From Fusarium oxysporum f. sp. lycopersici 4287 (lineage: Eukaryota > Ascomycota > Sordariomycetes > Hypocreales > Nectriaceae): a stretch of 64,000 bases of DNA. The notes below the pieces were generated by a model. It was not told where the DNA came from, searched no databases, and saw only the letters and a program-made list of their open reading frames with translations. A program made the translations under genes and the position numbers. The stretch is taken from NCBI RefSeq assembly GCF_000149955.1, contig NC_030991.1, positions 1,398,747-1,462,746 of the forward strand, read 5' to 3'. Positions 9,697-20,458 of this stretch are shown piece after piece. The stretch's first letter is position 1. Every line of letters begins with the position of its first letter.

Positions 9697-9811
9697 TAGC
9701 CTTATTTAAGTCAACTAACACTATAATCACATTACTAAGTAAATCCTATCACTCGGATAATTGTAAGTCCGAGTCATCCGTGCCGCCACCTTTTATCTTC
9801 CAGATTAACTA

Positions 9812-10299
9812 ACGTATACAATAAGCGAGTGGCACAGACAATCGAGTGGCACAGACAAGCGAGTGGCACAGACAAGCGAGTGGCACAGACAAGCGAGTGG
9901 CACACCCCACTTTTCACCTTAAAGGCAGGTTTTTAAATAATTCTTAAACATTCAAATTAGGCTTAAAATAGCTAAGATTTTAATAACTTATATATATGTT
10001 CTAAAATAAGGTAAATTAATTTTTTTAGAATTTTAAAAGAATTTTTTATAGCTATAAACCTTAAAGTATAAATACACTGTAAAATACACTGTATTTTAAG
10101 GTTTTCTATATAAAATAAAATAATTAAAAGTTCTATAAAAATATCTCTTCACTAAGCTAGCTATACTATCTTTAGAAATAAATTTTCTAAATTTTTAGCT
10201 ATTTTATTTAAGAAGTAAATTCGTATAGGGTAAGTTGTTTCTAGCTGCACAGTATGCTGTGCCACTCGCTTGTTTGTGCCACTCTCTTATCGTGTACGT
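9812..10299. mobile_element. MITE 2, pogo-type ends with 5 subterminal repeats
   Basis: A 488-bp AT-rich element between TA dinucleotides (9810-9811, 10300-10301). Ends begin ACGTATACAATAAGCGAG on the left and, inverted, ACGTACACGATAAGAGAG on the right. The left end has five tandem copies of a 17-bp unit (GCGAGTGGCACAGACAA), the right end two. Its AT-rich interior is homologous to the MITE at 36553-37659, which shows that the latter carries an extra 653-bp insert. Confidence 0.85.
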
Positions 10300-10417
10300 T
10301 ATTCCTTTAGGTTAAAGACTTTTCTAAATTCTCTCCTATCGTGCTTCAGATTTCTCACAACAATCTGGCGATGAGGTCTGTTAGACCGCGTTGGACATTC
10401 TACTCAAGTATTCTTGT

Positions 10418-10545
10418 CGGGAACGGGGCCCGTTCCCGGTTTTGCACCAATCAGAGCCCGAAGATCTCTACCCCCTCTTTGACATCGGGAACGGGCCCCG
10501 TTCCTAAATCGGTCATGTTTACACAAACGCGTAACGGGGCCCGTT
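10418..10545. promoter_or_regulatory. Three-palindrome array upstream of OrsD-like gene
   Basis: Three odd palindromes with a one-base centre: 10418-10438 (arm CGGGAACGGG, centre G), 10488-10504 (arm GGAACGGG, centre C) and 10533-10545 (arm AACGGG, centre G). The centres are 68 and 43 bp apart. A CCAAT box (ccaatcag, about 10448) lies between the first two. The last site is 135 bp before the ATG of the downstream C2H2 gene. The same array with identical spacing occurs at 62380-62507. They look like dimer binding sites; the protein is unknown. Confidence 0.8.
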
Positions 10546-10673
10546 CCCATCGCAGTGGTCTGTGCCACCCTAGTAGGGATCGATGAATGTTCGCAAGCGT
10601 GTGTTGCAGAGTAACGTCTGCCATAATCCTTTCTTTCTCTTGGCATAGTTTTCCTACCTCAACATTCCAGATC

Positions 10674-12179
10674 ATGTCTTCTCAACCTTCAGGGGCTTCT
10701 CCGGTTACGCACAGAATCACAACGAGGCAGTTGCAAAGACTAGAAACCCTGGATCTGCATTATGACTTTTCACATTTAGTCATCATCTGCAAGCGCTGTG
10801 GGTATGCTTTGAAGACTAATGATGATCGCGTTGGACGCCATCTTGGGGAGAAACACGGCGTTCCCAAGTCAGAGCGCCGTAATATCAACTCCCTTGTTCA
10901 GTCTCTGCGCCTTGTTGACCCCGACACCCTCCCTCCATGCCCTGATGGGTCTACGCTACACCCATATCTGGCGTTACAGAGCGGTTCCATTTGTAAATAC
11001 TGCAATGTACGATCCGGAAGTTATGAAGTGCAGTCGCGGCATCTGAAGAAGTCGCATAGAAATGAAATCGCCAGAACAGGTGCAAGAGGAAAGCAATGGC
11101 TTCGGGATCATATCGAAGACAACCTGACCTTCCAGAGCTGGAAAGCGAATGACATTCTCCGATCCTGGGTTGTGCATACAAGCGATCGACAGATGCAGAA
11201 GGGGACTTCAGCAAGCCGCCTGTTTCTACAAGCAGCGCCTGACTCGATCAAGAACTTTGCCCAGGAAATGCTCCTAGAAGAGCCTGAACTTCTGGCAAAG
11301 CAACCGAGCGTCCCTCTTGCAAGTGAGGGCGTACCGAAAAAAGAGTTGTTGACAAACTGGATGCGCCGCACCCGTTGGGATGAGACCCTTGGCCAAGGAC
11401 GCCGTGATATACTAGTTACACTCTCGGAACTACCTTTGATACACAGTCAACCTCTCTGGCTCGGGGTTCACAACGGCCAGGAGTTATACAGTTCAGTCAA
11501 GAACGAATGTAAGCTTGTCTCGATTGTAGCGGCTCTTGATCGTCTATTTGATCGATGTGAAGAGACGGTGAGGTACACGGATGTCAGCGTGCGGAGGTGG
11601 CTTCGAGGCAGGTTTCCCGATCGTCCCTACAAGGCGCCTTTCGAGCTCGTCATGAGGCCGACCTCCGAGCGTCAGTATAGAAACGAGTTCAAGCGTTGTG
11701 CTTGCTTCTGGTTTCGAGTCTTGGGCCTATCCCCGTCAATGGCACGGTCGATACTAGGACAAGAACTGTCTCAGCGTCAACGAGAAATGCTGGAACAGCT
11801 CTGGTACGACCCAGTATGGGGCCTGCAACCATTGGCGGCCCAGGGTGCTACATCGCCACATCACGACGAGGACGATCTTAGCGAATCCGAAGACGAGAGT
11901 GATTATGATTGTACAGATGATGAAGAGGACGGAGAGGGATTCGATTCGCTTGCTGAAGAAGATGAGGTTTTGGACGAGAAGTCAAGTACAAATCCAAGTA
12001 CTCGTGATCAAGAGGTCGCACATGAGGATCCTCTTGGCGACGCTATACTTCGTCTCTGTTACGATATGGCTACTGAAGACTTTGAATATGGGAGAGCTGG
12101 CTCATGCCTACTTGTCTACTTCAGCGCCGTTCGTGGCCTATCAACCATTCAGCATTCATGTTGGGGGCTACATGATTGA
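10674..12179 (+). CDS. OrsD-like (DUF3505-type) C2H2 protein, C-terminally truncated
   Basis: ATG 10674 opens about 501 residues; the frame extends 29 codons upstream without another ATG. Two zinc-finger-like modules are visible: CKRCGYAL with GRHLGEKH (residues about 40-62) and CKYCNVRS with SRHLKKSH (about 107-127). This matches the OrsD/DUF3505-type proteins common in fungal accessory DNA, whose biochemical role is not established. A strongly acidic stretch (SESEDESDYDCTDDEEDGE) lies near residue 415. After LLVYFSAVRGLS the reading runs into a repeat-like end (GLHD) and stops, so the C-terminal half of the family is missing, probably because an element end inserted near 12140-12160. Confidence 0.7.
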   Translation: MSSQPSGASPVTHRITTRQLQRLETLDLHYDFSHLVIICKRCGYALKTNDDRVGRHLGEKHGVPKSERRNINSLVQSLRLVDPDTLPPCPDGSTLHPYLALQSGSICKYCNVRSGSYEVQSRHLKKSHRNEIARTGARGKQWLRDHIEDNLTFQSWKANDILRSWVVHTSDRQMQKGTSASRLFLQAAPDSIKNFAQEMLLEEPELLAKQPSVPLASEGVPKKELLTNWMRRTRWDETLGQGRRDILVTLSELPLIHSQPLWLGVHNGQELYSSVKNECKLVSIVAALDRLFDRCEETVRYTDVSVRRWLRGRFPDRPYKAPFELVMRPTSERQYRNEFKRCACFWFRVLGLSPSMARSILGQELSQRQREMLEQLWYDPVWGLQPLAAQGATSPHHDEDDLSESEDESDYDCTDDEEDGEGFDSLAEEDEVLDEKSSTNPSTRDQEVAHEDPLGDAILRLCYDMATEDFEYGRAGSCLLVYFSAVRGLSTIQHSCWGLHD

Positions 12180-12480
12180 AAAATACATACAAAATGAAAT
12201 GGCGCTATTGAACCATAGGGGGCAACATTGATTGAAAACGAGGGGGGCAACATGTAAAGGAACCCGGCAAGTAAAATAGCCCAAAGTAGTATGTATTAAA
12301 AGGCAACATTCAGGTATGTATTTTTCCAAAGTATGAATTAATATAAATCCAAATTACAGTGTTGCGATAAGTTTGAAGTTTGGTGATTTTTTTTTTGATG
12401 TGGTTATCGAGATTGAGATTGTGTTATGTGATTGGCCAGGCTGCATGGACCGTGCATTTCGGTACATTAGATTGAGGAGA
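12160..12480 (+). mobile_element. End of an unclassified element (copy 1)
   Basis: Three degenerate G-rich tandem motifs (gggggctacatgattgaaaa, gggggcaacattgattgaaa, ggggggcaacatgtaaagg) are followed by about 220 bp (from agtaaaatagcccaaa to accgtgcatttcgg) that align with 19786-20130. The second copy has its own version of the G-rich motif. Together they look like left ends of a transposon family. This copy interrupts the OrsD-like gene. The other end was not found. Confidence 0.5.
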
Positions 12481-14820
12481 GACAAGCAGCCATTTGGGGT
12501 AGGGGATAGTATGGGAATACCGATTTGCAGTAAGGTTACCAATCTAAGCCATAATACATTAAAAGTAGATTAACCAACATAGTTAAGTTTCTAGTTCAGA
12601 GGGATCCAATATATTTAAATCCAGTCAGATTTAGATCATATTATGAGTGTATTATGTAGTATATTTAGCAGGGAATGTAGAAAAGTATAATATAGGCAAG
12701 AACCAACCAGCCAGTCCAACGAGTCAGATATAACCCGCATTCCAACCATTATCCCGACGTGAGATAGAATGCCTACTGTACAAAGGTTGAACTAAATCGC
12801 GCCGCATTGTCTGATTTCTGTCCGTGCCAACCCAGGCGACTACAAATTTCCTCGGCGTTTTGCCGTAAAATCGCCTACTTGGTGAAAAGGAACGTTACGC
12901 GTCTTGATTGGGTCATTACACTTTCACACGATAGAAGACGATGTAACAGCCGCAGCTCCCAGAGCGGGCTCTTCTGAGCCTGATTGGTTCTTTGCTTCCA
13001 GCCCTACGTAGAAATAGCGGCGGGTAAGTTTGCCTGACTAACCGCAACCAAGGATGAAGGTATGGGTTAAGATTGCATGTAACGATTCAGCTGACCCCAG
13101 CCACCTAATCATCGCCGTCTTAGCGCGATCGGCTTTGTTAATGCATTGAGATATATGGAGCCAATCCTTTTAATGGGTCTAATGGGGCGCTAAGCATATG
13201 ATTGCATTTGGGAAACAGAAAATCAAAAACTAAAAATGAAGCAAGCCTGAAGATGAAAACATGCATTTAGCGCGGTGACTCACTTCGTTGCATGGGCGGG
13301 ACAAAGATGCGAAACAAACACCAAGCCACAAATGCGCTTGGGCCTCGTCGCGTCTGTTTGTTGCGCGGGGTGCCTAATGCACCCCCTCAGCTCAGCCGCA
13401 ACGCCTTTTTTCTCATGGGAAGCAATGCTGCCTCTGTCCTCCCAATTCCAGCGCTTTCTGAATTCCTAGTATTGTACTCTGTATTCTTTTCGTATTTTCC
13501 GGAACGAGCTCCTCTGCCCAACACGACAGTCAGATTGCCACTGAGTTGAGCGCTCGCTATTATCGTCGGTTTGACCAACCCCATAACGATACCCCGCCCC
13601 TAGCGCTGTTCCAGTTCGATCGAGACAGTTGCGTACGAACCGACCGGTGACCCTTGGCGGGTGTATAAGGAGATGATCAAATTCAACCCGGCCTAGATGC
13701 CTGTTGTTTCTCCGGAAAAAAAAAAAAAAAAAGATGCTAAAAACGGCCTTGCTTTAGATAATCTCGCTCAAATTTGTAGCATTGCTCTAGTGCCATTTAG
13801 CCCGTTCCAAAAGCATGACTGTCGTGTAGTGGGTGTTATGGCCACTGAAGGGGGTCACAGGGTTTATTCCTTCTCCGAGGAAAGAGAAAATAGCCTTGGT
13901 TTATGGCCGTTTTCGGTTTTGACGGAAACCCTGTTAACCCCCCCAAAACGGCTTGCTTGACCGGCTGCAGCCATAAAAGCCCCTCAGCACAGACTGGCCA
14001 CATAGGGCTCGATGGCTGGCAGCTTACTACGCAGCGATGGAAGCACAAGGCCATCGGGCGTTCGGTGGCACTTGTGACGGACTGGTAAGTGCGGGCGAGC
14101 AACTCAAAAGCGGCTCGGCGAGTCACTTAGTGGTGCGAGAGGACAATTGCGGCATGGCAGTGAGGGGAGCCAAATGGGCAATCATTGGCTGTCGTATGTT
14201 TTAAATTTACTGTAGCTATTATGGCGCCCGAAATGCTAATTGTCGGCAAACGTTCGTCGCGCGGCGTATGTCTTGCTGGCGGCACTAAATTTCCCATACA
14301 AATTTTATCGCTGGCTGAAACTTAATGCGTTTGCTGATAATTCTTGAGTTTGGGTTCCACCATAACTCCGCGAACCCTAAAAGCGTACACGGACGAAAAG
14401 AATGTATTACGATGCAATTCTGGGGAAATCGGAGGGATGTCTAGCGTGCACGGACTAGAACATATATATTACGTCGCAATATTCGCAGCAATCATTATAG
14501 TAGGTGTGCCAATTACAACAGTTACAGTTACTTTAAAAAGCAGGGGAAAAAAGGGAGTGTAAACAATATCTTTTTCGGCTCTGGTTTGAAATAACATGGC
14601 CCATTCGCTATGACAAGACCTAAGCCATTAGCTATTTTTATCGAGGCTGATTACGTGTGTAACTGTGGCCAGTAAGAGGTCTTCAAATACGCCAACGGCA
14701 ATTTTGGTTCCGTGGAAGTGAGACAACCTTTTCAGCTGAGATAAAACCCCCTCGCAGCTGCTCATCACCAAGAGGCAGCCAAAACTTCAACTCAACCGTG
14801 AGTACAACGGCAGAAGCAAA
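12481..14820. other. Long non-coding stretch
   Basis: No credible gene, RNA or complete transposon is seen in about 2.3 kb. It may include the body of the element that starts at 12160. A run of about 18 A at 13717-13735 and a CCTACTGTA motif at 12774 (as at the start of the dispersed repeat at 2075) are the only notable features. The last 200 bp hold the promoter of NLR B. Confidence 0.5.
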
Positions 14821-17800
14821 ATGGCCGAAGCCCTCGGTATCGCATCCGGCGCCGCGGGCCTCCTAAGTCTAGCGATAGAAGTGACCAAGCTCAGCTATAC
14901 TTACATCGCCAGCGTTCGAGGAGCGCCTAAATCATTGACCTCCTACATTGGGGAGCTTGCGACGCTCACCTCAGTCCTTTTACAGATCGACGACCTTGTT
15001 CAGTCTAAGAAGATAAACAGCCAGAATAGCCAGATTCTCGAAAAGGCGTTGAACGACTGCAAACAGGAAGTAGAACAACTAAGAGCAAAGCTGGAGAGAA
15101 AAGTGTCATATGGCGGAATCAAAGCCAAGTTAGCCGCTCTGGCTTGGCCGCTGTCGGAATCGGAGTTGCAGGACAAAGTCAACATGCTGCATCGCTACAA
15201 TGGCATTTTCTCATCTACCTTGCAAGCCGATAGTTTGTAGGTTACTCAACTGGTAAATGTATATCAGCTAATGGTTTATAAAGAACCATTGCAATCGCCA
15301 CGAACAAAGAACTGCAAAACTTCAGGCACAGTAAGTCCTTTCCACAGATTCCACATCCAACCTAGGAGATAAGGTACGATGATATATATCCATAGGTACT
15401 GAAACAAAGGAAATCATTGCCTGGTATCAGTCGGATGCTGCAAGTGAGCTTTCAACCTCTCACCTGGAGGATTACTGTCCCTCCACATGGGAAAAGTTTC
15501 TATCAGGCCATATCTATCGTTCTTGGCGTACTGGCTCAACGCCCGTCGTTTGGGTATATGGACAACGTGAGTTTCTCATCCTTGTCTAGCATTCTGCATA
15601 CTGAATAAAATGTAGCTGGTGCTGGGAAAACAGTATTGTCGTAAGAATTCTACCCATTGGTGATGACTGAGTTGGCGACTTCATGATACTAAGTTGACTA
15701 ATAACAGTGCACTCGTTCTCCAAAATATCAAGTCTGGTAATTTACCTGGTACAGCCATCGCCTCACACTTCTTCAGCAGCAACAGACCCAAAGAGTCGTT
15801 GAGCAACGTCCTCCGCAACCTGATAGCCCAAGCACTTCGCGGCTGTCCTATCATACCTAAAGAGGCATTGGCCCTGTATGAGAAGAGGCCCCAGGATCTA
15901 ATGATGACCGATTTAATCGATGTTCTTGCGGCGATTGCTAAAACAATGACCACTTGTATAATCCTTGATGGAATTGACGAGTGCCTGTATCTTCCGAAGT
16001 TTTTCAACATCCTGTCGACATTGCAGGAGCTTGGAGTAAGGATTTTCGCAACAGCTCGCGATCTGCCAAAGATTAGGAAGCATTTTGAGAAGAAGCCAAG
16101 TGTGGAGGTTTCCGCCACAAGTCAAGACTTGGATCTTTACGTTAATCATCGATTGAAGCACGGTGAAGTTGATGTTGAGTTAATTGGAAAAGAACTAAAG
16201 TCAGATCTTGTGTCTGCGATTGAGAAGAAGACGGCCGGATCGTAAGTTCAATTCGCAAGTATTGTATGCCGAGAGACTGATAGGTTTAATAGGTTCCTAC
16301 TTGCTCGACTCATCATGGATCATATAACCAGCCTACTCACCATCAAGGAAATACGAAAAGCCTTGGTCTCATTGCCCGCCAATTATGACGAGGCGTACCT
16401 AGGCACATTTGACCGTATAATCAAGCAAACCCCTGGTCTAAGGGACCTCGCCTTGCGATCATTGAATTTAATTTGTCATGTCAAGAAGCCTCTACGAATA
16501 GCTGAACTGCAGCATGGCCTCGCTATCGAGGAAGGCATGCTCGAAATTGGTCCTGAGGATCTTCAAGCTTCTAAAACAATCATCTCATCCTGCCTTGGTC
16601 TACTTGTCGTTTCAGGGCCAGAAAGTATTGTGCAGCTCGTGCACTCGACTGCGCGAGGGTTCCTCCAAACCCGACCAGAAGGAATGGACAAACACCCCAA
16701 TCTGACAATTGTTCGTAGTTGTATCTCGTACATGTCAACAAATGGGATGCGCCGGGGTCGCTGTACATCCCACGAAGAGATCATTGAACGTTGTCAGAAG
16801 CAGCCTTTCTTACACTATGCAGCGAGCTTCTATGGCTACCATGCTCAAGAAGTTGAAGGAGAATGCTTCGACCAGCTTTCGAAGTTTCTAGAGGACGATG
16901 TCCTTCGGGAAAGCTCTTGGCAACTTTTGAACTTCAAAACTCATCTCGATACTTCCGTCTCCGAATCTGTATTCGACTCTAGTCCCAGAAATGTACTTGC
17001 TCTCCACGTTGCCGCATTTTGGGGGTTTGACAAGTATGTTGTCAACACATTAGACGACACACAGCCTGGAATTTCGAGCACTAAGACGCAAGATCTAAAT
17101 AAGACTGACTCCCACGGATGGACACCTTTGCACTGGGCTGTGTCAATGGGTCACAACAACATGGTTGGAATCCTTCTCAGATCAGGAGCCAGTCCTGATG
17201 TTCCCGATCTTGCAGGATGGACGCCAACATTCTGGGCAGCTTTCAAGGGCCACGCTGATATCATTGAAATGCTGTTGCGGTATGACATAGCTCCATTTCG
17301 GTGCGACATCAAAGGACTTACTCCCCTACACTGGGCGATATGCGCGGGTCAAACCGAAATCATCAAGCGGCTTTTAAAGGTCAAAACCCGTTTTGGACAG
17401 TATGGAAAGTCGTCAAGCGTAACCTCACTCTCCTCATTAGAAGACTTGACGATTTCAAGAGCTCGTGCCTTGACATATGAGGCAAACCAAAGCCCTTTCG
17501 AATTCTACTCCAAAGGTACAGACATCGAAATGTTTTCCGCCATCTTCGACGCCCTGAAGCAGAGCTTTGGTGAGAGGACCAATAAGCCTCGCGAACGGAA
17601 CAGCGGCTATTACACGGTTGATCCATTTCTCTATGGACCCTTTGGACGAGACCTCAAGGCTGACTACGGCAGAAGATCAAGACCAGACCGTGAATACGGA
17701 TGGGGAAAGCCGGGTGTTGATTTCCTCGAGTTTGTGGATGACCTGATGATTCACGCTACGAGGTCACAGAACCTCCCTATCATCAAGCTGGTGTTTGATC

Positions 17801-19703
17801 TTAAACTCGTGAAACCTTCTGGAATTGATGGCCTTGCTCTTCTTTACGAAGCGGCATTATCAGGTTGGGTTGAGGGTATGTCTACCCTGATCAAGCTTGG
17901 GGCTGATGTCAATCATGGCCGAAGAAGGGGAGATCCGGAAAGAGATGGGCAAACACCTCTACACATAGCATGCATCTACCAACGCGAAGAGTCAATCAAC
18001 TTCCTGTTGGATGTTGACAATATTGACATTAACGTTCGAGACAAATGTCAAAAAACACCAATCATGGTTCTCATGCTCGTTTCTGGCGAAGACAAAGGAC
18101 TCGATCTGTACAAGCTATTGATAGCCAGAGGAGCATCAACATCCATCAAAGACACGGATGGAAACACTCTCATGCATTTCGCTTTGCGGACATTTAATGC
18201 TACGGTTGTCGAAATGTTGTGTACGGCTGGGTTAAGCATAGAATCTCCAAACAAAAGTGGCCAGTTACCGTTGCACTGGATGGCTCATTGGAATTACTTC
18301 GAAGACTGGAAGGGTTTCACACCTGACGAAGCCCAATCCTTGAAGCAAAAACGAGACGATTGTATGAAGCTTGTCCTTAAACTCTCAAGCCCCAGCTCCT
18401 TATATTCTGTCTGCCAGTGGGAAGATGGAAAAAAGTCGTCAAGGCAAACGCCGTTGTCATTGGCTTTGTCGAGTAACAACTGGGATCTTGCAGCCGAGCT
18501 ATTGAAACACATTAAGAAGCCCGAGAATATTAGTCACTTGATTGGTAAGAATGATTGAACCCGGCTACAGTCATGTGAGATACTAATGATGTGGATGTAG
18601 ACAAGACTGACTATATACACAAACTTTGTACCATGTCGGAAAGACTTGCTTCAGCCTCACCACCCCGAGTGCAAGATCGAGCGATGGCGTATTACCAATC
18701 GCAGCCGCTCTTACTGGAGGAATGGGCTTCTCTACTTGATTACTTCCTTCACGCCGGAGCTGATATTAACGGAGTTGATTATTGGACAGGGGAAACGCCC
18801 CTGCAGTTTTGCGTGCAGAGGGCAGCTACCATTGAAGTCATTGATACCCTGCTCAAGCTTGGAGCCAACCCTTATCAGGTAACGGAAGATGGGTTGGATT
18901 GCTTCCAACTTGCATTGCTGTATTGCGACGTTGCAGGTAGTTGGGAGATCATGCGCTGTCTTCGAACTTATGCGAGCAATTATCCCGAGCCAACACATTA
19001 TTTCTGCCGACGTGGTTTCCTCATTTCCCCCGATAATTCCATAGATAATGAGGAAACCCGCTATCTTCAAGTCCTCCGACACACTGATACTATCAACTAT
19101 GAGACGAGGTCAGGTCGTACGCTTATCTATGAAGCCGCTAGTCGGGGCAACACACACTTGGTAGAGAGGTTACTGGACCATGGTGCCTATCCGCATTGTG
19201 TCGATAACTTTGGTCGCTCAGCACTGCATGCGGCTGTGGAACAGCAGGATCCGATAAGAGTAGCAGCCCTACTTCAAACTGGAGCAGACGTTCACCAAGT
19301 TGCTTTCAGCAAGTTTGACGCAACAGTCAGAGGTACACCGTTACATGTTTGTCTCAAGTTCTGCACCCGCAGTGAGGGAATCGAAGTTGCCCGTATATTG
19401 CTTGGTTATGGCGCCGACCCCAATTATTCAGCGGTCAGGGACAACTACATAGAGACGAGTCTGTCACTCCCTCTAAAGGCACTGCGCCGGTCGATAGACT
19501 ATCCTGACCCCGACAGAGTCGACACTGGACATTCAGATCACTTGGCACTGGAGTTACTGAAACTACTGATTGATGCGGGAGCGCGAGTCGCTGATAGCGC
19601 TGATGATATTACAATTGGTGTTGTTGCGAAAATGGAGGGTTACGAATCGCTCTGGGAGGAAATGAGGTCGCAATTAATGCTCAACAAGGTCAAGAGCCCT
19701 TAG
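14821..19703 (+). CDS. NLR B: Helo-like N-NACHT-ankyrin receptor, seven exons
   Basis: Proposed join: 14821-15236, 15284-15330, 15396-15566, 15616-15640, 15708-16241, 16293-18544, 18601-19703, giving about 1,515 residues. Phases agree at every junction and introns are 47-67 nt with GT-AG ends. The N-terminus (MAEALGIASGAAGLLSLAIE) matches the Helo-like STAND N-terminal domain. Joining short exon 4 restores Walker A (QPGAGKTVLS, about residue 211); Walker B is CIILDGIDEC (about 303). Ankyrin repeats (GWTPLHWAVSMGHNNMV) run from about residue 670 to the end, diverged from each other unlike NLR A. By family knowledge it is a regulated cell-death or allorecognition receptor in the cytosol. No inactivating change is seen. 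Confidence 0.85.
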
Positions 19704-19785
19704 GCTTGGATAGTAAGTGATGGAATGATAATATGTTGCGCTTCCCTCCTATGCAGCTGCTACCTAACCACAAGTCAGCAACGAC

Positions 19786-20130
19786 TCAGCCGGGCTAAGT
19801 CGTAGAAAGCACCATACAAATCTAAACCGCGCTATTGAAGCTCGGGGGGCTAGGCCGTAGAAAAAGTAGGGGGGGCAGAGTCGTAGACATTCCAGTGAGT
19901 AAAATGGCCCAAACCGGTATGCATCAATTCATTAGGACAAGGCGAGTATTTTTCCCACATATTAGCTTATTTGAAGCCGGATTGAGGCCTTGCGATTAAT
20001 TTGAAATATGTTGGATTGGTTTTGATGTGGTTGAAATTGACCGGGGTGTCGATGGAAGTCAGTAAGATCATTGGTTAGGTTTCGCCAGTAAGTTGGCCCG
20101 TGCAATTCGGGTTTTCGAAAATCTAGTAGG
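19786..20130 (+). mobile_element. End of an unclassified element (copy 2)
   Basis: Degenerate tandem motifs (gggctaagtcgtagaaagc, ggggggctaggccgtagaaa, gggggggcagagtcgtagac) precede about 220 bp homologous to 12258-12480 (agtaaaatggcccaaa, then tttgatgtggttgaaattga, ggcccgtgcaattcgg). It lies 83 bp after the NLR B stop and about 330 bp before the gene at 20459, which may be the cargo of this element. Confidence 0.5.
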
Positions 20131-20458
20131 CGATCAACGCTTACAATTTCCAGACCACAGCACAAAATTCTGGTCTCGTATAGCTTAATTGGGTACCTGT
20201 GTGCTTGGATAACTTGAAAATACATTTTTTTCGCCTCACATCTACGTTGCGGTTGTATTACGAGGGTTGGAATGAACGACCTCGAGGGCCGTCGGAGAAT
20301 AGAATGCCGTTGAGCGTTACATTTTCCTATTCTGGACTAGTAAGCTTTTGGTGTGAGCGTTACATTTTCCTTATCTGGTTAGCCCGCTCTTATGGCCCAA
20401 AATTCTCAATGCGCTATTATGTGAGATCAGCAGATTTCACAAGCAACACAAAACAACA

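Noticed and set aside
12373..12573. 66-aa frame in the element end
   Set aside because: It overlaps repeat sequence shared with 19900-20120, where no equivalent frame exists.
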